15,657 bases of DNA from Ruminococcus sp. GTDB lineage: Bacteria; Bacillota; Clostridia; Oscillospirales; Ruminococcaceae. A program made the translations under genes and the position numbers. Within the stretch, counting starts at the first letter, position 1. The number at the start of each line of letters is the position of its first letter. This document shows positions 6,691-13,709 of the stretch, piece after piece. The stretch covers positions 1-15,657 of the forward strand of contig JAAVHM010000151.1 in NCBI GenBank assembly GCA_014799675.1. The letters run 5' to 3'. Under the pieces are notes generated by a model. The model searched no databases. It worked only from the letters and a program-made list of their open reading frames with translations, and was not told the origin of the DNA.

Positions 6691-8010
6691 TCATACGATT
6701 ATATAAAAATTATTATTTATTTCCGTGCTTGTCAGAACAAGCGGCTCATACTCGATATCGGGGAGCTTCACAAAATAATTCGTGTGATTGTTGCTCTTTA
6801 AAAGAGTGTAGCCGTTTTCAATATAAGCCTCCGTCTCATAGTCGCCTGCAACGGCTATCCTCATAAGCTCGGTATTGCTGTTTGTGATGTCGGTCTGAAA
6901 TCTGTAAAAAACGATATCCCCTGTTGCGTCGTCCTTTTTGGCGGTAACAACACCGTCCCACCTGCTGGGGAATATAAAGCAGTAGCCGTCCGCAATGCTG
7001 TAATAGCTGGAATATTTTTTCACAATGCTGTAGTTGTCAAAAACGTTCCAGTTAGTGCTGTAAAGGCTTTCCCTCGAACCCGAGGCGTACCCCGGGAACG
7101 GCGACCGCGTTGGTATTTCCACAATTCCGTCAAGGTCTATGTCCGTACTCAAATAGCCCGCCTGACGGCGTGTGTTTTCTATCATTCCCGACTCTCCGAG
7201 ATAAAGAGGGTTTCGGAGACTTCCGTTCATGGAGTAAATAATTTCCGTGGTAAGCTGTCCGCTTGAAAGACCGTCTATAAAGATCGCGGGAGTTTCCGTG
7301 CCGACGTATCCCGATATGACATTTACGAAATCCGCCGCGCTTTCGTCAAGAGCAATGCTTCCCGTCTCTGCAACGGAGCCGTCCTCACCGCTTCGTGAAA
7401 CAAGGCTCATGGAAGCCTTTTTCAGCTGATTTCCCGGACGTATAAGAACGAGATTGTCAAGACCGTCCCTGTCCATATCGAGGACGAACATTGTGCTGTA
7501 ATTATCCGAATAATCGCTGAAAAGCCTGCCGTCCTCATAGCTGTAGACAACGGCGTTTTTTTCCCCCGAAAGCAGGGTGTAGCCGATGATAACGCTCATT
7601 CTCTCCGAGCTTCCTATGCCCGAGAAAATAATCCTGTCGATACCCGTGCCGACGCCTGCGTGGTCGTAAACGCTGCGCCACTCACCGTCTATCATGTCTA
7701 TGACGTTTATGCGGACGTTTCCCGCGCCCTCGCTTTCGCCTGTTTTTTCGTAGAACACAAGGGCTTCGTCCCCCTCGTCGCCGTCTATGTCCGCAAAGAC
7801 AAAGGCGGAACGGTACTCTCCGTAACGGGGGTACTGAAGCTTAACGTCCTTTCCCGCGGAACGCTGAAGCGCTTCGTACACAGCAGTCTGCTCCTCCGAA
7901 AGCTTCGGCGGGGACAGCAGCAGGTCAACAGAGCCCGCAAAGGAACAGCCCGAAAACGCCGCCGCAAATATTAAAGAAATCACGCCAAAAAATATTTTTT
8001 TAAGCGGCAA
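6691..8010 (-). CDS. Putative lipoprotein with three D-x-D-x-D-G-like calcium-binding motifs
   Basis: About 439 residues, exported and probably lipid-anchored. The N-terminus has lysines, a hydrophobic segment and a lipobox-like FSGC with cysteine 22. Three calcium-loop-like motifs follow: DIDGDEGDE from 74, DMDRDGLDN from 178 and DIDLDGIVE from 290. Such motifs occur in VCBS/FG-GAP-type beta-propeller or EF-hand-like repeats, and spacing of about 110 residues suggests repeated blades or domains. I do not recognise a named family. The start is uncertain: TTG at 8010 has AGGTGG 8 nt upstream (8019-8024) and gives a standard signal peptide, while GTG codons at 8019 and 8022 lack a usable binding site. 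It precedes the response regulator and kinase on the same strand, so it could be an accessory sensor. That role is inferred from position only. Confidence 0.8.
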   Translation of the reverse strand: MPLKKIFFGVISLIFAAAFSGCSFAGSVDLLLSPPKLSEEQTAVYEALQRSAGKDVKLQYPRYGEYRSAFVFADIDGDEGDEALVFYEKTGESEGAGNVRINVIDMIDGEWRSVYDHAGVGTGIDRIIFSGIGSSERMSVIIGYTLLSGEKNAVVYSYEDGRLFSDYSDNYSTMFVLDMDRDGLDNLVLIRPGNQLKKASMSLVSRSGEDGSVAETGSIALDESAADFVNVISGYVGTETPAIFIDGLSSGQLTTEIIYSMNGSLRNPLYLGESGMIENTRRQAGYLSTDIDLDGIVEIPTRSPFPGYASGSRESLYSTNWNVFDNYSIVKKYSSYYSIADGYCFIFPSRWDGVVTAKKDDATGDIVFYRFQTDITNSNTELMRIAVAGDYETEAYIENGYTLLKSNNHTNYFVKLPDIEYEPLVLTSTEINNNFYIIV

Positions 8011-8028
8011 CGTTTTCACCACCTATAA

Positions 8029-8064
8029 GAAGCAAGATTTTAAGAAGCAAGAGGCAAGAATTTT
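8029..8064. repeat. Near-heptameric tract before the lipoprotein ribosome binding site
   Basis: Plus-strand units GAAGCAA, GATTTTAA (8 bp), GAAGCAA, GAGGCAA, GAATTTT. One unit carries an extra base. On the coding strand the unit reads TTGCTTC. The tract begins 5 bp upstream of the AGGTGG ribosome binding site (8019-8024). Confidence 0.55.
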
Positions 8065-8075
8065 CCCCCGCTTCC

Positions 8076-8117
8076 AAAAACAGGCGCAGGCGGAAAGACA
8101 TACCTTCCCACTGCGCC
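8076..8117 (-). terminator. Intrinsic terminator after the eight-helix membrane protein gene
   Basis: On the minus strand GGCGCAG (complement of 8111-8117) pairs with CTGCGCC (complement of 8083-8089), with an inner GGAA/TTCC pairing in the loop. A GTTTTT run follows (complement of 8076-8081). It lies about 10 bp after the stop codon at 8127. This separates the membrane protein gene from the lipoprotein-regulator-kinase operon. Confidence 0.75.
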
Positions 8118-8126
8118 CGAGAAATT

Positions 8127-9158
8127 TTATTTTTCGTCTATTGACTTCATTCCCTCGGTCTTGATCGTAGCGTTAGACCTGTTCCAACGGCGTCTGCCGT
8201 CAAGATTGAGCTTAGGCATTACTCTGTATACGTAAGTGCTCCAGAATACGGCAACTATCGCAACTGTAACAAAAATTATACCAACGTCGGAAAGTGCGGG
8301 AGAGTTAAGTCCGTCTCTTTCGGAGTAAATTTTTGTGAAGTACATAACATATCTCGGGATAACCGATACCGCCGCAAATATTGAAGCCGCGTATCCCGAA
8401 ATGCACAGCCAGAAGCGGGTGTGCTTCTTTTCAAAGCCCGCAAAGAATTTTGCGGCGTTAAGGAAGAATATGCCCGAAGCCATAGCTGTGAGCATGATAT
8501 AAATTTTTTCAGAATAAACGCCGATAAGGTGGTCTTCCGCTATCATCTCGAATATTTCAAGGAGCTTCCATATCGCAAAGAACGAAAGGAAAACGCAGTT
8601 GCCCTTTGAAAAGCCCTCGCCCTTGAGCATATTCGTACCTGTTGAAATAAGTGTAACGACAGTGATCACAGCGCAGGCAAATACGAACCAGCTGAGGATC
8701 GGTACTCCCGCAAAGGCAAACACGGGTTCTTCCTTTGTGGAAATAGCTTTGTTCCTCTGCGCTATCGAGGACAGGGACAAGAACAGATCGAACACAATAA
8801 GTCCCGCCATAAGGAACATCACCGCACCCGACTTGGGAGATATCTTCTTGTTCAGACGGTCAGCCCTTAAACGCATGGGATTGATGAGAATACAGGATTT
8901 TATCGCCTTGTCTCTGGACTGACCGAGTATCATCACCGCAAATATCAGCGCAAAGCCTATGATAAGCACCCAAAGGGTGTAGTTTTTGCCCAGAGAGCTG
9001 TCGATATATTTTCCCGTTTTAAAGTTCATATTTGTCTGAAGCTGGACTATCCTTGCCAGCACCGCCGCGACCAAGGTCAGCGCGTACGCCGCCATTGACG
9101 CTTTCTTGTCAAGCTTTACCTTAGATGGCTTATATGCCTTTACAGTTTTTTCTTTCAT
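8127..9158 (-). CDS. Polytopic membrane protein of unknown function
   Basis: A 343-residue protein I cannot assign to a family. It has a basic N-terminus (about 20 residues rich in lysine), about eight hydrophobic helices and a basic C-terminal tail. The first helices lie near residues 24-41 and 60-79. Short polar loops separate the rest, apart from a longer positively charged loop (about 80-108) that is probably cytoplasmic. No catalytic or binding motif stands out. The frame extends upstream, but the ATG at 9158 has GAGGGG about 8 nt before it, which sets the start. It follows citrate synthase by 77 nt on the same strand and ends at a clear terminator, so it may be read through from the citrate synthase promoter. 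Confidence 0.8.
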   Translation of the reverse strand: MKEKTVKAYKPSKVKLDKKASMAAYALTLVAAVLARIVQLQTNMNFKTGKYIDSSLGKNYTLWVLIIGFALIFAVMILGQSRDKAIKSCILINPMRLRADRLNKKISPKSGAVMFLMAGLIVFDLFLSLSSIAQRNKAISTKEEPVFAFAGVPILSWFVFACAVITVVTLISTGTNMLKGEGFSKGNCVFLSFFAIWKLLEIFEMIAEDHLIGVYSEKIYIMLTAMASGIFFLNAAKFFAGFEKKHTRFWLCISGYAASIFAAVSVIPRYVMYFTKIYSERDGLNSPALSDVGIIFVTVAIVAVFWSTYVYRVMPKLNLDGRRRWNRSNATIKTEGMKSIDEK

Positions 9159-9184
9159 GTCTGTATCCCCTCTTATTGGATTTA

Positions 9185-9225
9185 CTGTATGTTTATACAG
9201 CATATTTTTATACGTTGAGTATGCT
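9185..9225. promoter_or_regulatory. Overlapping inverted repeats in the gap upstream of the membrane protein gene
   Basis: CTGTAT-GTTT-ATACAG (9185-9200) overlaps a second pair, AGCATA (9199-9204) and TATGCT (9220-9225). The two stems share bases, so they could be mutually exclusive RNA folds or two protein-binding half-site pairs. The position, between the citrate synthase stop and the next start, fits an operator or a weak attenuator. No clear sigma-A promoter is visible. Confidence 0.35.
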
Positions 9226-9235
9226 ATGTAAAAGG

Positions 9236-10594
9236 TTATCTTTCCTCAATAGGAACATATTTACGCCTTTGCGCTATCGCCTTATACGCGGGACGAATTA
9301 TCCGCTTGCCTGTGATAAGCTCCTCTATCCTGTGAGCCGACCAGCCGACTATTCTTGCCACCGCAAACAGCGGGGTGTTCAGCTCAACGGGAATTTTTAA
9401 CATTCTGTAAACCAGACCTGCGTACAAGTCCACATTCGCGCACATCACCTTTGAGCTTCCCTTGACCTCGGCGAAAACCTTTGGAGTAAGCCGTTCAACA
9501 GCGTCCAAAAGCAGGAATTCATCTTCAAATTCCGTTCCCGCCGCAAGCTTCATAGCGTTCTCTTTAAGTATTACCGCCCTCGGGTCGGATAATGTATAGA
9601 CCGCGTGACCCATGCCGTAAATAAGACCCGTGCCGTCTCCCGCCTCGCCTCTTATCACCTTTGCAAGGTAATCCGAGACCTGACCGTCGTCTTTCCAGTC
9701 GGAAATATTTTCCTTGAACTCTTCAAGCTGACGGATAACCTTTATGTTTGCGCCGCCGTGCCTGTGTCCCTTCAGAGAACCGATAGCCCCCGCATATGCG
9801 GAGTAAGCGTCCGTACCCGCGGAGGTAAGCGTCCTGCACGTAAATGTGGAGTTGTTGCCGCCGCCGTGTTCGACGTGGATGATCAGCATAAGGTCGAGAA
9901 GCCTTGCTTCCTCCTCGGTGTAGACCCTGTCCATACGCAGAGTTGACAGTATGGTCTGCGCCGTACATTCGTCGGGATTAAGCGGGTGCATATAAAGGCT
10001 TTCGTGGTCGAAAACACGCCGTTTTATCTGATAAGCGTCCACCATTGCCGAGGGAAGTCTTGCTATTATCTTCATTGCCCGCAGCAGCTCGCTTTCAACG
10101 CTCTGATCCTCGGGGTCGTCGTCATCATACGAATAAAGGGCAAGTATCGAACGGGCCATTTTATTCATTATATTCTTGGACGGAGCTTTAAATATCATAT
10201 CCTCGGAAAATCCTGCGGGGAGCTCCCTGAATTCGGATAACAGCTCATTAAAGTGCGCGAGCTGGGTATTTGAGGGAAGCTGTCCGAAAAGGAGCAGATA
10301 AGCAGTCTCCTCAAAGCCGAAACGACCTTTTTTCGTGGTATTTTCAACAATATCATTGATACTGTAGCCTCTGTAGATAAGCTCGCCGTCAACGGGTTCT
10401 CTCTCACCCTCGTTCACGATATAGCCGTGAACGTTACATATATTGGTAATTCCCGCCATAACGCCGCTGCCGTCACTGTTTCGCAGACCGCGCTTGACGT
10501 GATATTTTTCATAAAGCTCGGGAGCGATCCGGTTATTTTTTATAAATTCATCGCATAAGCTTTTAAAAGCAGCCCTATCGTAATTATTATTCAG
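9236..10594 (-). CDS. gltA: Citrate synthase
   Basis: A 452-residue cytoplasmic enzyme condensing acetyl-CoA with oxaloacetate to citrate; in anaerobes this commonly feeds 2-oxoglutarate and glutamate synthesis. Catalytic residues are in place: H243 in VEHGGGNNS, H330 in GMGHAVYT and D389 in NVDLYAG, and the PRA motif follows H330. The start matters. A TTGACA-17-TACAAT promoter at 10640-10668 lies inside the longer open frame, so translation must begin downstream of about 10633. The only good ribosome binding site, GGAGGA (complement of 10602-10607), is 7 nt before an in-frame CTG at 10594. No in-frame ATG, GTG or TTG fits that site, and the protein from CTG (reading NNNYDRAAF after the start) lines up with the usual N-terminus of clostridial citrate synthases. 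The length from CTG is normal for the family. Confidence 0.93.
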   Translation of the reverse strand: MNNNYDRAAFKSLCDEFIKNNRIAPELYEKYHVKRGLRNSDGSGVMAGITNICNVHGYIVNEGEREPVDGELIYRGYSINDIVENTTKKGRFGFEETAYLLLFGQLPSNTQLAHFNELLSEFRELPAGFSEDMIFKAPSKNIMNKMARSILALYSYDDDDPEDQSVESELLRAMKIIARLPSAMVDAYQIKRRVFDHESLYMHPLNPDECTAQTILSTLRMDRVYTEEEARLLDLMLIIHVEHGGGNNSTFTCRTLTSAGTDAYSAYAGAIGSLKGHRHGGANIKVIRQLEEFKENISDWKDDGQVSDYLAKVIRGEAGDGTGLIYGMGHAVYTLSDPRAVILKENAMKLAAGTEFEDEFLLLDAVERLTPKVFAEVKGSSKVMCANVDLYAGLVYRMLKIPVELNTPLFAVARIVGWSAHRIEELITGKRIIRPAYKAIAQRRKYVPIEER

Positions 10595-10639
10595 AACAAA
10601 GTCCTCCAATCGTTTTTCTTGTAAAACTATACACTTAAC

Positions 10640-10668
10640 ATTGTACAACAAAAACGCCCTAATGTCAA
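10640..10668 (-). promoter_or_regulatory. Sigma-A promoter of citrate synthase
   Basis: On the minus strand TTGACA (complement of 10663-10668), a 17-bp spacer and TACAAT (complement of 10640-10645). Predicted transcription start is near 10633, giving a leader of about 39 nt before the CTG start. The AT-rich element at 10717-10805 lies about 50 bp upstream of the -35. Confidence 0.8.
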
Positions 10669-10716
10669 GAATTTTATTAATAAATTTCGTCAAAAATAAA
10701 TCGGAGGCAAAATATA

Positions 10717-10805
10717 CCAATTAATAATTAACAATTAATAATTGCGGTGTCGGCTTCGCCGATAGATTTTCATTATTAATTATTAATTATTCATTATTAA
10801 TTATC
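10717..10805. repeat. AT-rich palindromic element, copy 2, with heptamer arms
   Basis: The left arm (10717-10744) is four 7-bp units of the ATAATTA/ACAATTA type ending in ATAATTG. The core (10744-10765) is nearly identical to that of copy 1, with hairpin TCGGC-TTC-GCCGA. The right arm (10771-10805) is exactly five heptamers: CATTATT, AATTATT, AATTATT, CATTATT, AATTATC. The right arm ends on the base before the spoIID ribosome binding site AAAGGGAG (10806-10813). The whole element is a large palindrome between the divergent citrate synthase and spoIID genes. Confidence 0.85.
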
Positions 10806-10822
10806 AAAGGGAGTTTTTAAAC

Positions 10823-11872
10823 ATGAAAGAATTGCTGAAAATCACAGGAATATTCGCATTGCTTTTAGCAGTAATACCTGCTCTGTCGTTTTTTGTTCCC
10901 CAACGGACGTTTGCCGAGGACATTTCCGCCGAGACCGTTCAGGCGGAAGCTGCTGCGGAATTTTCCGAAACGGAGCGTGCGGAAACGAGCGCGGAAATTG
11001 CCGAAAATGAAGAAAATGACACCCTGAAAGTCCTTGACTTCACAAGCGGACAAGTTCTGGAGCTTTCCATGCGGGACTATGTAATCGGCGCGGTGCTTGC
11101 GGAAATGCCCGCCACCTACTGCGAGGAAGCCCTAAAGGCGCAGGCGGTTGCGGCAAGGACATACGCTATCAGACAGCGTGAGAAACAGCGGCTTGCTCCC
11201 GACCCGGAGCTTATGGGGGCGGATATTTCCAACGACAGCAGAAAATTTCAGGCATATTTTACCCCCGAGCAGGCAAAGGATTTTTACGGAAGCGGCTATG
11301 AAGCTTACTATAAAAAAGCCGCGGGCGCGGTGGACGGCACGGACGGGCTTGCGCTTTTCTACGAGGGCGAACCCATAGTCGCAGCTTTCCACTCCAACTC
11401 GGGGGGAATGACCGAAAGCGCGGAGGTGATTTGGGGAAGTCCCGTTGATTATCTCGTCCCCGTGGAAAGTCCCGAGGATAAAAATTCCCCCACATATCTT
11501 GAAGAGGAAGTTTTCACCGAAAAGGAGTTCCGCAAAAAGCTTGAAAAGGCTCTCCCCGACGCGGATTTTTCCGACCCTGCGGGAGAGTGGATAGAGATAA
11601 AGGAGACAAGCTCCTCGGGGACGGTTACCGAAATGCTTGCGGGGGGAGAAAAATTGTCGGGGACGGATTTCCGAAGTATTTTTTCTCTGCGTTCGGCAAA
11701 TTTCACGGTGGTCTACAACGCCGACGAGGAAAATTTTTACATCACCACAAAAGGCTACGGACACGGCGTTGGGCTTAGTCAGTACGGTGCAAACGCCATG
11801 GGCGAGAACGGAAGCGATTTCAGGGAAATTCTTCTGCACTACTACACGGGGGCGGAGATAAAAGAGTATTGA
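10823..11872 (+). CDS. spoIID: SpoIID-family peptidoglycan lytic transglycosylase
   Basis: A 349-residue membrane-anchored enzyme of the SpoIID/LytB family. In endospore formers it cleaves glycan strands during engulfment together with SpoIIP and SpoIIM. A hydrophobic signal/anchor covers residues 5-25, followed by a 35-residue stretch rich in Ala and Glu before the catalytic domain. The conserved LAEMPATYCEEALKAQAVAARTYA region carries the predicted catalytic glutamate 94. FHSNSGG (H190) and GYGHGVGLSQYGA (H314) are further family signatures. AAAGGGAG (10806-10813) lies 9 nt before the ATG. The gene stands alone and ends at a short hairpin terminator. No sigma-E promoter is evident, because the upstream region is filled by a repeat element. 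SpoIIP, SpoIIM and SpoIIQ are not in the window, so a role outside sporulation (LytB-like) remains possible. Confidence 0.9.
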   Translation: MKELLKITGIFALLLAVIPALSFFVPQRTFAEDISAETVQAEAAAEFSETERAETSAEIAENEENDTLKVLDFTSGQVLELSMRDYVIGAVLAEMPATYCEEALKAQAVAARTYAIRQREKQRLAPDPELMGADISNDSRKFQAYFTPEQAKDFYGSGYEAYYKKAAGAVDGTDGLALFYEGEPIVAAFHSNSGGMTESAEVIWGSPVDYLVPVESPEDKNSPTYLEEEVFTEKEFRKKLEKALPDADFSDPAGEWIEIKETSSSGTVTEMLAGGEKLSGTDFRSIFSLRSANFTVVYNADEENFYITTKGYGHGVGLSQYGANAMGENGSDFREILLHYYTGAEIKEY

Positions 11873-11896
11873 GCAGGCTGAGCCTGCACCCTTTTT
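11873..11896 (+). terminator. Intrinsic terminator of spoIID
   Basis: GCAGGC-TGA-GCCTGC (11873-11887) begins immediately after the stop codon and is followed by ACCCTTTTTC. The stem is short (6-7 bp) but GC-rich, and the T-run starts 4-5 bases after it. Confidence 0.6.
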
Positions 11897-11930
11897 CTAC
11901 CCCAATGTTAAATGGGACGTACTGTTACTT

Positions 11931-11952
11931 TATCAAGCCCCTATCAAGGGGC
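11931..11952. repeat. Direct repeat and hairpin upstream of the toxin-antitoxin promoter
   Basis: TATCAAG occurs twice (11931-11937 and 11942-11948), and GCCCCT/AGGGGC (11937-11942 with 11947-11952) form a 6-bp stem with an ATCA loop. No T-run follows. It lies 14 bp upstream of the -35 box at 11967, so it could be a regulator site or a backup terminator for spoIID. Confidence 0.4.
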
Positions 11953-11966
11953 AGGTGAAAAGAATA

Positions 11967-12004
11967 TTGACTTCGCATAAAAAATGTGATACAATGTAAG
12001 TACA
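11967..12004 (+). promoter_or_regulatory. Promoter and candidate operator of the toxin-antitoxin operon
   Basis: TTGACT (11967-11972), a 17-bp spacer and TACAAT (11990-11995) with TGA before the -10 (extended -10). A small palindrome, TGTA-AG-TACA (11995-12004), overlaps the end of the -10 and the expected start site near 12002. That is where an autorepressing RelB-type antitoxin would be expected to bind. The operator role is inferred. Confidence 0.65.
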
Positions 12005-12028
12005 AATAACAGAAAGGAACGTGTAAAT

Positions 12029-12328
12029 ATGGCTAAAACCGAGACCCTGCACATTCGCGTAAACGAAAACGTCAAGGCAAATGCTGAAGAGACACTTGGT
12101 CTGCTGGGCGTTTCCATATCGGAAGCAGTTAATATGTTTCTCTGTCAGGTCAATCTCACGGGCGGTCTGCCGTTTGAAGTAAAGCTTCCCGCGCCCGAGC
12201 GTGTTATTGTCCGCAATAAGGAAGAGCTTGCCTCAAAGCTTGCGGATGCAGAGGAAGATGTACGCGCGGGACGGACGTACCCTGCGGAAGAAGCCCTTGA
12301 CAGATTGAGGGGAAAATATGGGATATAA
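12029..12328 (+). CDS. RelB/DinJ-family antitoxin
   Basis: A 99-residue antitoxin that would neutralise the toxin encoded next to it and repress its own promoter. The N-terminal ribbon-helix-helix shows the usual pattern: IRVNENVKANAEETL, then LGVSISEAVNMFLCQVNLTGGLPFEV (about residues 8-54). The C-terminal half is charged and helical, as expected for the toxin-wrapping segment. GAAAGGA lies about 10 nt before the ATG. The end of the gene overlaps the toxin start by 11 nt, the classical arrangement for translational coupling. It is preceded by its own promoter. Confidence 0.9.
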   Translation: MAKTETLHIRVNENVKANAEETLGLLGVSISEAVNMFLCQVNLTGGLPFEVKLPAPERVIVRNKEELASKLADAEEDVRAGRTYPAEEALDRLRGKYGI

Positions 12329-12629
12329 GCTTACAGTTACCGAAAGCTTTGAAAGCGACCTTGACAATGTACTGGAATATATTTCGCAAAAATTATTAAA
12401 TCCCGCCGCGGCAGACAGGCTGCTGAAAAGAACCGAGGAAAAGATAAATTTGATTTGCGAAAATCCTTTTATGTACCCTTTGTATCATGATGATACTATT
12501 TCCGAAAAGGGTTATCATTACGCGGTCGTTTCAAATTATATTTTATTTTACACCGTTGAGGAAAATGAAAAAATAATTATACTGTCACGATTTTTATACG
12601 GCGGACAAAATATTTTAAATGTTTTGTAA
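12318..12629 (+). CDS. RelE/ParE-superfamily toxin
   Basis: A 103-residue toxin of the RelE/ParE fold. The pattern is characteristic: an N-terminal strand (YKLTVTESFESDLD), two helices containing YISQKLLNPAAADRLL, then strands including YHYAVVSNYILFYTVEE and a final IIILSRFLYGGQN. RelE members cut mRNA on the ribosome, while ParE members target DNA gyrase. The LNPAAA-L and NYILFY elements lean towards the ParE/YafQ-like side, but the target cannot be settled by reading. GAGGGG lies 5 nt before the ATG, inside the antitoxin gene. No disruption is visible, so the toxin is probably active. The stop codon sits at a terminator shared with the convergent membrane-protein operon. Confidence 0.88.
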   Translation: MGYKLTVTESFESDLDNVLEYISQKLLNPAAADRLLKRTEEKINLICENPFMYPLYHDDTISEKGYHYAVVSNYILFYTVEENEKIIILSRFLYGGQNILNVL

Positions 12630-12631
12630 AG

Positions 12632-12669
12632 AAAAAATTCGGAGAACGAAACCGTCCTCCGAATTTTTT
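12632..12669. terminator. Bidirectional terminator between the toxin and membrane-paralogue operons
   Basis: A 13-bp stem pairs 12632-12644 with 12657-12669: A-run, TTCGGAG, then CTCCGAA and T-run. It continues after one mismatch with ACG/CGT pairing. It has A-runs on one side and T-runs on the other, so it works in both directions. It overlaps the stop codon of the last membrane paralogue (12668-12670) and begins 3 bp after the toxin stop. Confidence 0.9.
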
Positions 12670-13192
12670 ATTCCTCGTTTTCGCTGTCCTCTTTAAGCAT
12701 TTTTTCAAGGACTTTCATATTTTTTCGGGAACAGATGTAGTTTCCTATATACATAGCCCCAAGGTTTATCCATATACATACCAATGCACCGTCCGAATCG
12801 CCTTTGCTCAATACACACAGCCAAGCGATAAGTATAACTATGCCGTAAAAAAGAACGTATTTCTTTGACATGGTTTCCGCAAACCTGCGGTTCATAACTC
12901 CCGCAGCGGCGGTCTTTGCCGCGTAAGTAAGATAGAAAGCCGTACACAAAAATGCAAGTCCCGCGCCTATATACTGAAACGGCAGGCTTTCAAGAGCTAC
13001 AGCAACACAAACTATTGATAAAGAAGCTGCAAACATTACAAAGTAAAAAACTCGGAAAAGCTTGAAGCCTATCTCATAATTCTTTGCTTTCTGCATTTCG
13101 TCAAAGCCGCTTTCGCTGAACAAGTCGGCGTTTCCTGCTACATACTTGTCGTATGTGTCCTGAGCTTTATTTTCAATATTTTTATTTGCCAT
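12668..13192 (-). CDS. Small membrane protein, paralogue 5 of the DE(R/M)Q array
   Basis: A 174-residue protein with four predicted helices and no family I can name. It shares the array's signatures: DEMQ at 31-34, about 15 residues before helix 1; KTAAAGVM at 93-100 after helix 2; CSRKNMKVLEKM after helix 4; and an acidic tail ending SENEE. Its N-terminus (LFSESGFDEMQ) is closest to paralogue 4 (MFSDYGLDERQ). It starts at ATG 13192 with the ribosome binding site supplied by the GGGGAGGAA codons at the end of paralogue 4, 2 nt after that gene's stop. It is the last gene of the operon; its stop overlaps the terminator. Confidence 0.85.
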   Translation of the reverse strand: MANKNIENKAQDTYDKYVAGNADLFSESGFDEMQKAKNYEIGFKLFRVFYFVMFAASLSIVCVAVALESLPFQYIGAGLAFLCTAFYLTYAAKTAAAGVMNRRFAETMSKKYVLFYGIVILIAWLCVLSKGDSDGALVCIWINLGAMYIGNYICSRKNMKVLEKMLKEDSENEE

Positions 13193-13194
13193 AA

Positions 13195-13707
13195 TTATTC
13201 CTCCCCGCTTTCGTCGGTATCGTCCGTGCTTTCTTCGTCCAAAACTTTAAAATTGCGCTTGCCGCAGAAGTGCAGAACAACAGCATAAATAAGTGTTGTT
13301 ACAACCATAAAAACAAGACTTACCCAATAATGGTTGAATGTTTCAAACTCCTTAAATGCTCTTCCACAAATGCTTATTGCTGAAAATAATATTACTGCTA
13401 CCTGTCCTTTGCCCGAAATTTGAGTAGCTGTAATACCGTTTATCACGCCGTTTTTGGAAGCCTGTACCGCATGAATGATACCGCAAACAATTAAAAGAAT
13501 GTAGTAGCTTACCGCAGTATATGTAAACGGTATTGCCAACTCTGCCGCTCCGAGCATTATCCACACACAGGTCAAAACAAGCGAACCGGTGAACGAATAT
13601 TTAAAGCATTTTTTCATTATTTTATTTTGTATAGCAATCTGTCTCTCGTCAAGACCGTAATCGCTGAACATATCCACATAATTTCTTTCCCTTGATTTAT
13701 CTGCCAT
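13195..13707 (-). CDS. Small membrane protein, paralogue 4 of the DE(R/M)Q array
   Basis: A 170-residue, four-helix protein of unknown function. DERQ is at 20-23, before helix 1. The inter-helix motif is the most diverged of the five (VQASKNGVI, 81-89, keeping A-x-x-x-G-V). CGKRNFKVLDEE follows helix 4, and the tail is strongly acidic (DDTDESGEE). The ATG at 13707 follows the paralogue 3 stop by 2 nt, and its AAGGAGGA ribosome binding site (complement of 13714-13721) lies in the last codons of paralogue 3. Paralogues 4 and 5 form one subgroup by their N-termini. Confidence 0.85.
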   Translation of the reverse strand: MADKSRERNYVDMFSDYGLDERQIAIQNKIMKKCFKYSFTGSLVLTCVWIMLGAAELAIPFTYTAVSYYILLIVCGIIHAVQASKNGVINGITATQISGKGQVAVILFSAISICGRAFKEFETFNHYWVSLVFMVVTTLIYAVVLHFCGKRNFKVLDEESTDDTDESGEE

Positions 13708-13709
13708 GA

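Noticed and set aside
10595..10720. 42-residue N-terminal extension of citrate synthase
   Set aside because: The citrate synthase promoter lies within it, and the extension has no family similarity or ribosome binding site.
11132..11839. 235-codon open frame on the minus strand
   Set aside because: It is the antisense of the well-supported spoIID gene and shows no domain.
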